From the NCBI RefSeq assembly GCF_013347965.1, contig NZ_CP048810.1:186001-250000 (forward strand): a stretch of 64,000 bases of DNA. Reading direction: 5' to 3'. This document shows, one piece after another, positions 1 through 8,389 of this stretch (position 1 is the stretch's first letter; the number at the start of each line of letters is the position of its first letter). The DNA is from Pseudomonas bijieensis (GTDB lineage Bacteria > Pseudomonadota > Gammaproteobacteria > Pseudomonadales > Pseudomonadaceae). The translations under genes were made by a program, and so were the position numbers. The notes below the pieces were generated by a model. That model worked only from the letters and a program-made list of their open reading frames with translations. It made no database searches and was not told the origin of the DNA.

Positions 1-123
1 CAGTAGATTCGAGAGGATTCATCCGGTTGAGCGAGCGAGGAGTACCCGATGAAGGATGCCTGACTACACTGGACGCGCGGTAAATGGAACAGTGCCGCAG
101 TTGGAAGCATAAGGGAGAGCTGG

Positions 124-585
124 ATGAAAAATATATTGTTTCTGATTTTATACTTGGGCGGCGGTGTTGGATTATATCGCTGGGTCGATTTCTTGCGCCC
201 TGTAGGAGAAGGACTTAATGGCTTTTACTCGTGGGTTTGGTTAGATTCCGGTTCTGAGCTTGCGATTCGTCAATTTCTAAGTTTTTCCTATGCAAGTTTT
301 TTTTATTTGGTGTGGATGGCGATATTTCCTGAGCCTGCAAAAAGCTACGTCTATACAGTGGTTGGGAGTAAGGTCGTTTCCTCGTTTCTCAGAAGCATGG
401 CGTTATTTGTTTCATGTCTTTTAATTCTCGGTTTAGTGGGGGTAGGTTTGGTGAAACGTCCTTACAGCGCATTCCATCAGTATTTTTCACTTCTGGTTAC
501 TTGTGTGCTCCTTGGTGGCTGGACTATATATCTTAAGGATTTTTTTCTGACGGCTGCGAATTACATGGGAAGAAAATATAAATGA
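124..585 (+). CDS. Small polytopic membrane protein of unknown function
   Basis: A 153-aa protein with about four hydrophobic segments (approximate residues 3-17, 50-68, 88-110 and 118-136), so probably an inner-membrane protein. The start has a good Shine-Dalgarno (GGGAGAG) about 5 bases upstream. The stretch is clearly AT-richer than the genes further right, which hints at accessory or transferred DNA. I do not recognise a family. The next small ORF begins at its stop codon, so the two may be co-transcribed. A role such as toxin immunity is possible for an orphan membrane pair at such a spot, but nothing in the sequence shows it. Confidence 0.6.
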   Translation: MKNILFLILYLGGGVGLYRWVDFLRPVGEGLNGFYSWVWLDSGSELAIRQFLSFSYASFFYLVWMAIFPEPAKSYVYTVVGSKVVSSFLRSMALFVSCLLILGLVGVGLVKRPYSAFHQYFSLLVTCVLLGGWTIYLKDFFLTAANYMGRKYK

Positions 586-918
586 GTGACCAGCATCGAT
601 GGATGGAATGGTGCAGCAGGTGAGGGTACGCGCGGCGGGGAGGTGGTAAAGCTGGCGCAACCGGTTGAGATTGAGGCTGCTGGGGAAACCCAATGCTGTG
701 CGTATGAGCACGAGGGGCGTGGTGTGTTGGACCTATTGATGGATTTTCTAATTAATGAGCTGTTTTATAAAATCGGCTTTGCTTTTCTCGTTTTTATAAC
801 CGGAGGGCGATTCAAGGGTGAAAGTAGCTATTATTACTACTTGGTCTGCTTGGTGGGCTTTCTACTAGTGCTCAGTACGGTGGTGTTGATTTTCTTGGCG
901 TGGGTGATGTGGTTCTGA
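586..918 (+). CDS. Small hypothetical protein with two membrane segments
   Basis: An open frame of 110 aa starting with GTG directly after the previous gene's stop. The first 45 residues are charged and non-descript. The last 60 hold two hydrophobic segments (approximate residues 57-71 and 85-108). A competing ATG at 582 overlaps the upstream stop in ATGA style but opens only a 13-codon frame, so either GTG 586 or a later ATG (739) is the start, or the 5' end is frameshifted. No family recognised. Codon use is AT-leaning like its upstream neighbour. Confidence 0.35.
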   Translation: MTSIDGWNGAAGEGTRGGEVVKLAQPVEIEAAGETQCCAYEHEGRGVLDLLMDFLINELFYKIGFAFLVFITGGRFKGESSYYYYLVCLVGFLLVLSTVVLIFLAWVMWF

Positions 919-1122
919 CGCGTACGCAAAAGTTGGCAGGGGGAAACGTTCCTGAATAGCGTCGCGAGTAGATAAACCGTTATTCTCAAGCACTCATCTG
1001 TTTAACCGCCGCAATGGCTAAGACACAATCAGATTGAGCCAAATTCACCCACCCCATTCCAACGTTGATCCAGTTGAACCGAGCTCCCTCCACCTTGTCA
1101 TTCATCTGTCAGGAACGACAAC

Positions 1123-2763
1123 ATGATGGAGTTGCTTATGCGACCAATGGATTTCACCAGCCTATCCCTCGCCGCGCTGCTCTGCGCGGCTTGCTCAAGC
1201 CAACCGGCCGCGACATGGAGTTATGAAGATGCCCAGGGGCGAGCCAATCTGCCGCCCGACCAGGCCTACCCTGAGCTGTTCGAAGCGGTGCAACGCGGGC
1301 AGCTTTTCACTGACCAGAAACACTTCGTGGATGCGCTGCCCAAGCGTGATCCTGCGAAAATCCGCGCCGATTACCTGGCTCGCCGGGGCAGCGATGGCTT
1401 TGATCTGAAAACTTTCGTGCAAGACAATTTCATCGAATCCGGCGAGGCGCAAAGCCCGGCATCGAAACCTGGCGCTTCGATCGAAGAACACATCGACAAC
1501 CTCTGGCCGGTGTTGAGCCGCAGCTACAGCCAGGTGCCGCAATACAGCAGTTTGCTGCCGTTGCCGCAACCCTATGTGGTGCCGGGCGGGCGCTTTCGCG
1601 AGATGTACTACTGGGATTCCTACTTCACCATGCTGGGGCTCGAGCAAAGCGGTGAGAGGGCCCGGGTTCGCCAGATGACCGACAATTTCGCCTACATGAT
1701 CGATACGTACGGCCATATCCCCAATGGCAATCGCACCTACTACCTGAGCCGGTCGCAGCCGCCATTCTTTGCCTATATGGTGGAGTTGCAGGCACGTATC
1801 GAAGGCGATCAGGCCTATGGGCGATACCTGCCACAGTTGCAGAAGGAATATGCCTATTGGATGGACGGAGCCCAGACGCTCAAGTCTGGGACGGCCGCCA
1901 AGCACGTGGTCAAACTGGCCGATGGCAGTGTGCTCAATCGCTATTGGGATGCCAGCCCGACGCCTCGCCAGGAGTCCTGGCTGCAAGACGTCAAGACTGC
2001 CGAGCAGGCGCCGGACAGGCCCAAGGAGGAGGTCTGGCGTGATTTGCGTGCTGGCGCCGAAAGCGGCTGGGACTTCAGTTCTCGCTGGTTGGGCGATGGC
2101 CAGGACCTGGCGACCATCCGCACTACATCCATTGTGCCGGTGGACCTGAACAGCCTGATCTATCACCTGGAGCGCACCATCGCCAAAGCCTGCGAAACCG
2201 TCCACAACACACCATGCGTGCAGGCTTATGGGCAGCGCGCCGAACGGCGTCAGCATGCTATCGAGCAGTATTTGTGGAGTGCTGAAAAAGGCTTCTACGT
2301 GGACTACGACTGGCAGCAAAACCAACAACGCCAGCCACTCACCGCCGCTGCGCTTTTTCCGCTGTTTACCGGCCTGGCCTCCACCGAGCACGCCAATCGC
2401 ACCGCCGACGCGGTACGCGAAGGCCTGCTGCGCCCCGGCGGCATCGCCACCACCCAGGTCAACAATGGCCAGCAGTGGGATGAGCCCAACGGCTGGGCAC
2501 CGCTGCAATGGGTGGCGGTGGAGGGGCTGGACCGCTACCAGCAAACGGCACTGGCGCAGCAGATTGGCAGTGGTTTTTTGCAGCAGGTCCAGAACCTCTA
2601 CCGCAAGGAGAACAAGCTGGTAGAGAAATACGATTTATCCGGGCGTGGCGATGGCGGAGGAGGCGGCGAATATGAGTTGCAGGACGGCTTTGGCTGGACC
2701 AACGGGGTGACGCTGAAACTGATGGGCAAGTATGGCGCAACCCCTCTCACCACCAGGCCGTAG
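1123..2763 (+). CDS. treA: Periplasmic trehalase (GH37)
   Basis: Hydrolyses alpha,alpha-trehalose to two glucoses in the periplasm, allowing use of trehalose as carbon source or recovery of leaked osmoprotectant. It is a 546-aa protein of normal family length with an N-terminal signal peptide (hydrophobic core around residues 13-24). Both family signatures are visible: PGGRFREMYYWDSYF near residue 151 and QWDEPNGWAPLQW near residue 454. The GH37 catalytic region ESGWDFSSRW is near residue 310, and the C-terminal YELQDGFGWTNGV carries the second catalytic acid. ATG 1123 is chosen because AGGA lies 8 bases upstream. The gene stands alone and converges on the alcohol dehydrogenase, with a REP palindrome between them. 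Confidence 0.93.
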   Translation: MMELLMRPMDFTSLSLAALLCAACSSQPAATWSYEDAQGRANLPPDQAYPELFEAVQRGQLFTDQKHFVDALPKRDPAKIRADYLARRGSDGFDLKTFVQDNFIESGEAQSPASKPGASIEEHIDNLWPVLSRSYSQVPQYSSLLPLPQPYVVPGGRFREMYYWDSYFTMLGLEQSGERARVRQMTDNFAYMIDTYGHIPNGNRTYYLSRSQPPFFAYMVELQARIEGDQAYGRYLPQLQKEYAYWMDGAQTLKSGTAAKHVVKLADGSVLNRYWDASPTPRQESWLQDVKTAEQAPDRPKEEVWRDLRAGAESGWDFSSRWLGDGQDLATIRTTSIVPVDLNSLIYHLERTIAKACETVHNTPCVQAYGQRAERRQHAIEQYLWSAEKGFYVDYDWQQNQQRQPLTAAALFPLFTGLASTEHANRTADAVREGLLRPGGIATTQVNNGQQWDEPNGWAPLQWVAVEGLDRYQQTALAQQIGSGFLQQVQNLYRKENKLVEKYDLSGRGDGGGGGEYELQDGFGWTNGVTLKLMGKYGATPLTTRP

Positions 2764-2773
2764 ACTGAACACT

Positions 2774-2814
2774 GTGGCGAGGGAGCTTGCTCCCGCCGGG
2801 CTGCGCAGCAGCCC
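2774..2814. repeat. REP-type palindromic repeat
   Basis: Starts with GTGGCGAGGGAGCTTGCTCC, a common Pseudomonas REP form, followed by an imperfect GC-rich palindrome (GGGCTGC/GCAGCCC). It sits between the convergent trehalase and dehydrogenase genes, where it may also stop transcription. Confidence 0.75.
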
Positions 2815-2849
2815 TTGAGTTCCCCTCACCACCATGAACTCGCCAAGTC

Positions 2850-4076
2850 TCAAGTCAGCGCCATCGCACCATTCGGCACATCACCCTCCGGCAACGCCAC
2901 GTGCGGGCTGCCCGGCGTCAAAATGACCTTCCTGCAATCCTCCTGCTTCTTGTCGAAAAGCTTGTAGCCCTCGGCGGCCTGCTCCAGCGACATCCGGTGG
3001 CTGATGATCACCTCAGGGGACAAACGACCGGTCTCGATATGGCCAAGCAGTTCGGGCAGATAACGCTGCACGTGGGTCTGGCCCATCTTGAAGGTCAGGC
3101 CTTTGTCGAACGCATCGCCAAACAGGAAACCGTGGATGAAGCCGGCATACACCCCCGGCACGCTCACCACACCGCCACGCCTGACTGCCGCGATGCATTG
3201 GCGCAGCGCCTTGCCGCTGCTGCCTTCGAGCTTGAGCGTGGCCAGTACCGTTTCGGTGGTGCTGCCCTTGGCCTCGAAGCCCACCGCATCGACCACACCG
3301 TCCACGCCGCGCATGCCTCTGGTCTGACGAATGATCGTGTCGGCAGGGTCGTCGTCTTCATCGAAGTTGATCGGAATCACGCCGTAGGTTTGCTGCGCGT
3401 AGGCCAGGCGATAGGGATGATGATCGACCATGAAGATCTGGTCGGCGCCCAGCATCCGCGCGCAAGCGGCACTCAACAGACCGACGGGCCCGGCGCCGTA
3501 GATCGCGATACTCGAACCCTTGCCGATCCCGGTGTTGGTGACCGCTTGAAACGCGGTCGGCAAGATGTCCGAGAGGAACAGGACCTTTTCGTCCGACAGG
3601 GTCCCCGGTACCTTGAACGGCCCGGTGTTGGCCTTTGGAACACGTACGTACTCGGCTTGGCCGCCCGGTATGCCGCCGTACAGATGGCTGAAACCGAAAA
3701 GCGCCGCGCCCGGTGCAATGGCCTTCTTGTTCAGGATCGCGCCACGCCCGGTGTTGGTGGTTTCACAAGCGGCGAACAGATCCATCTGGCAGAAAAAACA
3801 GCTGCCGCAGGCGATCACGAATGGAATCACCACACGGTCGCCGGGTTGCACTGCGGTCACCGCTGAACCCGTTTCCTCGACGATGCCCATGAACTCATGT
3901 CCGAAGATATCGCCGTGCTCGACGGCGGGAATTTTCCCGCGATAGAGGTGCAGGTCGGAACCGCAAATCGCCGTTGCGGTAACGCGCAGAATGATGTCGT
4001 CGCTGTCCACCAGAATGGGGTCGGCGACCGTATCGACTTTCACACTGTGGGCACCGTGATAGGTGAGTGCTCTCAT
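2850..4076 (-). CDS. Zinc-dependent alcohol dehydrogenase (MDR superfamily)
   Basis: A 408-aa medium-chain dehydrogenase/reductase. The GroES-like N-terminal half has the catalytic zinc ligands ([18 protein letters not shown]) and a structural-zinc loop ([15 protein letters not shown]). The Rossmann half has YGAGPVGLL for NAD(P) binding. Length and layout fit glutathione-independent formaldehyde-dehydrogenase-like enzymes, but the natural substrate cannot be read from sequence. It is the last gene of a minus-strand run, 144 bases after the cupin gene, so co-transcription is possible. Confidence 0.85.
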   Translation of the reverse strand: MRALTYHGAHSVKVDTVADPILVDSDDIILRVTATAICGSDLHLYRGKIPAVEHGDIFGHEFMGIVEETGSAVTAVQPGDRVVIPFVIACGSCFFCQMDLFAACETTNTGRGAILNKKAIAPGAALFGFSHLYGGIPGGQAEYVRVPKANTGPFKVPGTLSDEKVLFLSDILPTAFQAVTNTGIGKGSSIAIYGAGPVGLLSAACARMLGADQIFMVDHHPYRLAYAQQTYGVIPINFDEDDDPADTIIRQTRGMRGVDGVVDAVGFEAKGSTTETVLATLKLEGSSGKALRQCIAAVRRGGVVSVPGVYAGFIHGFLFGDAFDKGLTFKMGQTHVQRYLPELLGHIETGRLSPEVIISHRMSLEQAAEGYKLFDKKQEDCRKVILTPGSPHVALPEGDVPNGAMALT

Positions 4077-4220
4077 GACGTCCTGCCTCTCTCGATAGTG
4101 GGTAAAGGGCAGAGGGGCGATTCCGGACGGAAGTTCAGAGAGATGACGGGCCGTGGGACTAGCGGTCGTTCAGTGCGGCGAAGGTACTTTTGGACGGGGT
4201 CTGGTAGCGCCGCCTGGGTG

Positions 4221-4751
4221 CTATCGCCGGCTTGTCCAATACCGGACGACAGCCCCCTCGCGCCCCTGCACCGGATCCCTGTCGGGAAATGGCAGGCTGG
4301 CGATCTTCGCCAGTTGGGCTTCGCTCGGTGCTTCACGGCAGATGTCGGCCTGTTGACCGGGAGGGTAGGCGCCGACCACCAGGAAATCCTCGCTGGCGTG
4401 CAGGTTGCAGTGGCCTGTACCGGCGGGGAGCAGCAATACGTCACCGGCTTTCACCTCGAGGACATGTCCCTGCGGACCGCCAATCATCAAGCGCGCCTGG
4501 CCACTTGCGACGCCCAGCACTTCATGGCCTTCGGTATGGTAGTGGTGATAGTTGTAAATCCCGTAACGCCATTGCGGGGGCCAGCCATTGGCGCGAAAAG
4601 TCTCTTCGATCAACGCCGCCGCATCGCCGTCCCGAACGGCGATGGCGCCGGGGTAGACGAGCACGGGCAGGCGCGGGTTGTTGGGTACCCAGCCGTTGCG
4701 TTTCAATATCAGGGCCTGCACGGAATCCGAGACTGCGTTAAATGTGCTCAT
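4221..4751 (-). CDS. Cupin-domain protein
   Basis: A 176-aa single-domain cupin. The metal-binding motif is near residues 69-76 (HYHTEGHE), with the second motif around PAGTGHCNLH near residue 109. The gene has a GGAG ribosome site 9 bases before its ATG. It starts 18 bases after the diguanylate cyclase stop and precedes the alcohol dehydrogenase. The pair may process a small aldehyde or sugar-like compound, but that is only inference from position. Function unassigned. Confidence 0.75.
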   Translation of the reverse strand: MSTFNAVSDSVQALILKRNGWVPNNPRLPVLVYPGAIAVRDGDAAALIEETFRANGWPPQWRYGIYNYHHYHTEGHEVLGVASGQARLMIGGPQGHVLEVKAGDVLLLPAGTGHCNLHASEDFLVVGAYPPGQQADICREAPSEAQLAKIASLPFPDRDPVQGREGAVVRYWTSRR

Positions 4752-4769
4752 TGAACCAATCTCCGCAGG

Positions 4770-5729
4770 CTAAACTTGCTCGTACACCGTCACCCGGTTA
4801 CGCCCGGTCTTCTTCGACGTATACAGCGCCTGGTCCGCCCAGGCGATCAGGTCGGCGTGGCTGTTCGAGGGTTGGTTCAGGTCGGCCACCCCCAGGCTGA
4901 TGGTGAAGCGGATGCGCTGGTCGTTGTACACCACCTCCAGCGCCTCTACGGAGTGACGCATGCGTTCGGCGAAAGTTTGCGCACCGGTGCTGTCGGTATC
5001 CGAAAGCACCACGCCAAACTCTTCACCGCCATACCGCCCGACCACATCGGAGTCGCGCGCGTGCTCGCGCAGCAGCCTGGCGACCTGCTCGATGACTTTG
5101 TCGCCGGCCTGGTGACCGTAGGTGTCGTTGACCCGCTTGAAGTGGTCGATATCTAGCATCACCAGGCTCAACGCATTGCCATAGCGCTGGTGCCGGGCAT
5201 AGGCGGCCCTGAGGCTTTCCTCCCAATGGCCGCGGTTGTACAGGCCCGTCAGGCGATCGGTACTGGAGAGCTGTTGCAGTTGCGCATTGGCGGCTTGCAA
5301 CTGATGCCGGTTGGTGGCGACATCGGTGACGTCATAGATCACCAGGCAGATATGCTTGATGTTGTTGTCGGGCGAGCGCAGCGGTAACAGCGTGGTGTTC
5401 TGGTACATGAATTCTTCATTGCCGGTGATCGGCTGATAGTTCTCGAACCGCACCAGATACGGCCGCTGCTCCCAGACGGTGAAGGCTGGCGTGCCGAGGG
5501 TAGCGACGCTTTCCACTTTGCGGCTGAACCATTGGCGATCGATTTCAGGGAACAGGCTGAAGATAAGCTGATTGTGGGCATCCTTTGGCTGCACCCCGGA
5601 GCGGTTCTCCATGAAGGTGTTCCAGACCTGCACGCGGTAGTCGCGGTCGAGCACCACCACACCGACATCGATGCTCTGAACCACGGCAAGCAACCAGTGA
5701 AACTCGTTCAGATCAATGGAATCGTTCAT
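4770..5729 (-). CDS. PAS-GGDEF diguanylate cyclase
   Basis: Synthesises cyclic di-GMP from two GTP. A PAS sensor domain (approximate residues 12-130) precedes a GGDEF domain (approximate residues 155-315). The active-site motif is GGEEF, with an RxxD inhibitory site (RDSD) five residues before it, so both catalysis and product feedback look intact. There are no membrane segments, so the protein is cytosolic. Its ATG begins 3 bases after the stop of the response-regulator gene, so translation is coupled and the pair very probably forms one signalling unit in which the REC-CheC protein controls or is co-produced with the cyclase. Confidence 0.9.
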   Translation of the reverse strand: MNDSIDLNEFHWLLAVVQSIDVGVVVLDRDYRVQVWNTFMENRSGVQPKDAHNQLIFSLFPEIDRQWFSRKVESVATLGTPAFTVWEQRPYLVRFENYQPITGNEEFMYQNTTLLPLRSPDNNIKHICLVIYDVTDVATNRHQLQAANAQLQQLSSTDRLTGLYNRGHWEESLRAAYARHQRYGNALSLVMLDIDHFKRVNDTYGHQAGDKVIEQVARLLREHARDSDVVGRYGGEEFGVVLSDTDSTGAQTFAERMRHSVEALEVVYNDQRIRFTISLGVADLNQPSNSHADLIAWADQALYTSKKTGRNRVTVYEQV

Positions 5730-5732
5730 GGC

Positions 5733-6782
5733 TCAGTTCATCAGATAGGCGAGTTTGTGGGTCAACCGTTCGATGGAGTCCTCCGTGAACAGCAGCAATA
5801 GGTCGAAACGAATATCGTGCCCTTCCAGGCTGTAGCTGATTTCCACTGCCAGGGTTTTTTTCCAGCGCTTGCGGTTGACTCGGATCAGCTCATCGATCGC
5901 CGCGTGTTGGCCGAGAATCTGTGGGTGACCTTGAGAGAATCCCACATCGATCTGATCGGCAATGCTGGTCAGGCAAGCTCCGATCAGGACGCTGGAAAGG
6001 TCCAGCAGCATTTCCAGGTCGGAATAGTCGCTGCTCTGGCGTTGCATCAGGTGTGCGATGTCGGCGATTTCCGAGTCGTGAAACATCAGCAGGGCTTCAC
6101 CCGCGATGCCACTGCCAATAAAACCCTGGCAGATAGCCGTGAGTTGCTGTGAGCTGCTGGCATCGTTCAACGCCATATGCAGCTCACCGACTTCGAGAAT
6201 GTTCACATTGGGCACCGGCAGTTGCACAAAGACGCCCAAGACCTTGGCGATCAGGGCGGCTGCCTGGCCAATGGCAACGTTGACGGTCTCGCGGAACACG
6301 TCGTGAAAACTGATGGCCGCGTCCGGTGCCGAACGATTCTGCAGCGGCACCTTGCCGGGTTGGGTCAACAGTCCCACCCGGGTGAGGGTCTGGCGCAGTT
6401 CGTTTTCGTCGAAAGGCTTTTTCAGGAACGCCAGCGCGCCTAGCTCGAGCACGCGGCGTACCGCTTCATCCTGGACGTCACCGGAGATCACGATGACTTG
6501 CGCCTTCAACCCTTCGTCGCGCAAGGCGCTCAACACCTGATAACCGTCCATCTCCGGCATGGTCAGATCGAGCAGTACCACCTGGCCCAGGCCCTGGCGT
6601 ATCGCGTCCATGGCCTGGCGACCATTGACGGCCTCGGTAACGGACACCGGCCAGTCCGCGGGCAGAGCACGTAGGACCTGTTTACGGGCCATGTTGGAGT
6701 CGTCACACACCACTAGGGGAATCACTGACACAAATGCACTCTTTTTGGAGTTGGATATCAGGGAAACGCTTGCATGCGTCAT
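5733..6782 (-). CDS. Response regulator with C-terminal CheC/CheX-like domain
   Basis: A 349-aa protein from ATG 6782. The receiver domain (approximate residues 20-140) has acidic DD near its start, phospho-acceptor Asp in LLDLTMPEMDGY, and Lys in FLKKPFDE. A C-terminal part (approximate residues 165-345) resembles CheC/CheX/FliY-type phosphatase folds. In this family the C-terminal domain usually removes phosphate from a receiver. The start is uncertain: TTG 6797 and GTG codons near 6740 are alternatives, and no strong ribosome site is visible. Directly upstream of the diguanylate cyclase with 3-base spacing. Confidence 0.8.
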   Translation of the reverse strand: MTHASVSLISNSKKSAFVSVIPLVVCDDSNMARKQVLRALPADWPVSVTEAVNGRQAMDAIRQGLGQVVLLDLTMPEMDGYQVLSALRDEGLKAQVIVISGDVQDEAVRRVLELGALAFLKKPFDENELRQTLTRVGLLTQPGKVPLQNRSAPDAAISFHDVFRETVNVAIGQAAALIAKVLGVFVQLPVPNVNILEVGELHMALNDASSSQQLTAICQGFIGSGIAGEALLMFHDSEIADIAHLMQRQSSDYSDLEMLLDLSSVLIGACLTSIADQIDVGFSQGHPQILGQHAAIDELIRVNRKRWKKTLAVEISYSLEGHDIRFDLLLLFTEDSIERLTHKLAYLMN

Positions 6783-7136
6783 ACCATAGGGTAGCAAAGA
6801 CCCGCGAATGCACAGGATTTACCAAGAAAAACACCCGGCAGGCCGCCCGGATGGGTTGTTACGCGGTTTGCCCGGCCCCGTAGTACTCGTCCCAAAGCTC
6901 CTTCCGAAACCGGTTGCCCGGATCGAATTGCGCCCCGGTGGCATGCAACTGGTGAACTGGATGGCGTGCCGGCAAGCTCCCGAGGCTGGTAAAACGAGAG
7001 TCCCGGAAAGTTCATCGGGACCGGCCAGTTGGAAGGGGCATCGCGACGCCCACTGAACGTCTGCTCCCGGGCGACCTCTGAAAGTAGTGCAGGGTGGCGA
7101 TCTCGCTGCCCGTCAACACTTGGAGGACAGGCTCAT
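6783..7136. other. Intergenic region between divergent genes
   Basis: About 350 bases between the response-regulator gene (minus) and the DJ-1/PfpI gene (plus), expected to hold both promoters. I see no convincing gene, RNA or repeat here. The short open frames on both strands have no ribosome site or recognisable content. Confidence 0.5.
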
Positions 7137-7829
7137 ATGAACATTCTAATGGTCCTTACATCCCACGATCAGTTGGGCGATACCGGCAAGAAAACCGGGT
7201 TTTGGCTGGAAGAATTCGCTGCTCCCTATTACGTGTTTGTCGACGCCAAGGCAACCGTCACGCTTGCCTCTCCCAAGGGCGGACAGCCGCCGCTGGACCC
7301 CAAAAGCGATGAAGAGGACGCCCAGACTGAGGCTACACGCCGTTTTCGCAGCGATCCGAAGGCCCAAGCGGTACTGGCCAGTACGGTGCCGCTGGGTGAG
7401 ATTGACCCCTATGACTTCGATGCGGTGTTTTACCCTGGAGGTCATGGGCCGCTCTGGGACCTGGCCGAGGACACGGATTCGAAGACCCTCATCGAAGCCT
7501 TTTATGCCGCGAATAAACCTGTGGCCGCCGTTTGCCATGCCCCTGGCGTGTTCAAGAACGTTCAAGCCCCGGATGGCCAGCCTGTGGTGAAAGGCAAGAA
7601 GGTGACCGGGTTCACCAACTCCGAGGAGGAGGCCGTGGGGTTGACGCACGTGGTGCCGTTTCTGGTGGAGGACATGCTCAAAGCCAAAGGCGGCGAGTAT
7701 TCCAAGGCTGCCGACTGGGCGAGCTATGTGGTCGAGGATGGGCATTTGATCACGGGTCAGAATCCGGCTTCATCCGAAGCTGCTGCCAAAGCCCTGCTCA
7801 AGCGGCTGGTGCAGGAAGAGACGGCCTGA
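7137..7829 (+). CDS. DJ-1/PfpI family protein (Hsp31-like)
   Basis: A 230-aa cytosolic protein of the class I glutamine-amidotransferase-like superfamily. The nucleophile elbow AVCHAPG (Cys near residue 128) and an early Glu (TGFWLEE, near residue 23) match the catalytic pair of Hsp31/HchA-like proteins. These act as chaperones, glyoxalase III or protein/nucleotide deglycases on methylglyoxal damage. ATG 7137 has GGAGGA about 9 bases upstream; longer in-frame starts lack such a site. A perfect 12-bp hairpin follows the gene. Confidence 0.85.
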   Translation: MNILMVLTSHDQLGDTGKKTGFWLEEFAAPYYVFVDAKATVTLASPKGGQPPLDPKSDEEDAQTEATRRFRSDPKAQAVLASTVPLGEIDPYDFDAVFYPGGHGPLWDLAEDTDSKTLIEAFYAANKPVAAVCHAPGVFKNVQAPDGQPVVKGKKVTGFTNSEEEAVGLTHVVPFLVEDMLKAKGGEYSKAADWASYVVEDGHLITGQNPASSEAAAKALLKRLVQEETA

Positions 7830-7843
7830 GGACACGCCGCTTG

Positions 7844-7871
7844 TCACTACTGTCATCTCTGACAGTAGTGA
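7844..7871. terminator. Perfect 12-bp hairpin after the DJ-1/PfpI gene
   Basis: Arms TCACTACTGTCA and TGACAGTAGTGA with a TCTC loop, starting 15 bases after the stop codon. There is no T-run behind it, so it is a weak intrinsic terminator or an mRNA 3'-end stabiliser. Confidence 0.6.
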
Positions 7872-7924
7872 GGCGAGAGGCTTTCACCCTATATCTGTAG
7901 CCCCATCCTTACTTTAAAAGAGAA

Positions 7925-8212
7925 ATGGACATGGCTACGCAAAAGACAACTCACGTAGCTGGGGATCTTGACCCGGGCTTTGGTCATGAGGGGAGGGCAT
8001 TTTTCACGCTCGACCAAAGCCTCTTTGGCGGCTCATCGAAATTACTCAGTGATGGAAAAATTCTCACGGCGGGTGTCAATGCTTCAGCTTTCAAGGCTAC
8101 GAAACCAAAAAATGGGCTGTGGCCATTCAACCCGACAATAAAATCCTGGCAGCAGGGGGCTCCTTGGGGGAGCCTGATAACCGCCAACATCACATTGATG
8201 CGATTGCTTGAA
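7925..8212 (+). pseudogene. Frameshifted remnant of a delta-60 repeat protein
   Basis: The frame from ATG 7925 begins with DLDPGFGHEGRAFF and SDGKILTAG, typical of delta-60 (calcium-binding-like beta) repeat proteins. After about 8090 it loses this character. A neighbouring frame then continues with AVAIQPDNKILAAGGSLGE, another delta-60 unit, and ends in a stop at 8210-8212. A single frameshift near 8085-8105 therefore splits the repeats. Full proteins of this kind usually carry many more repeats, so the locus is both frameshifted and short. Alternatively it is a sequencing error in a small gene. Confidence 0.6.
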
Positions 8213-8389
8213 AATAGCGCTCTGGCCCTCTAGTAAGCCCTGGCCCTGACAGACGCAGTTTGTAGTCTATAGTTTTCACCAGACCCGGAATCCTTTCGTG
8301 TGGCCGACCAGGAGCAATTGACTCCTTGAGCCGTAACCGCGTCGGATTCCCGCAAGCCGTCAGCAGTGAAGCGATGCAGGGAGCACACC

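Noticed and set aside
3..83. Open frame running in from the left edge to a TAA at 81-83
   Set aside because: Only 26 codons, no recognisable content; it could be the tail of a truncated gene but cannot be supported.
1195..2544. Minus-strand 449-codon frame over the trehalase
   Set aside because: Antisense shadow of a well-supported trehalase gene with both family signatures.
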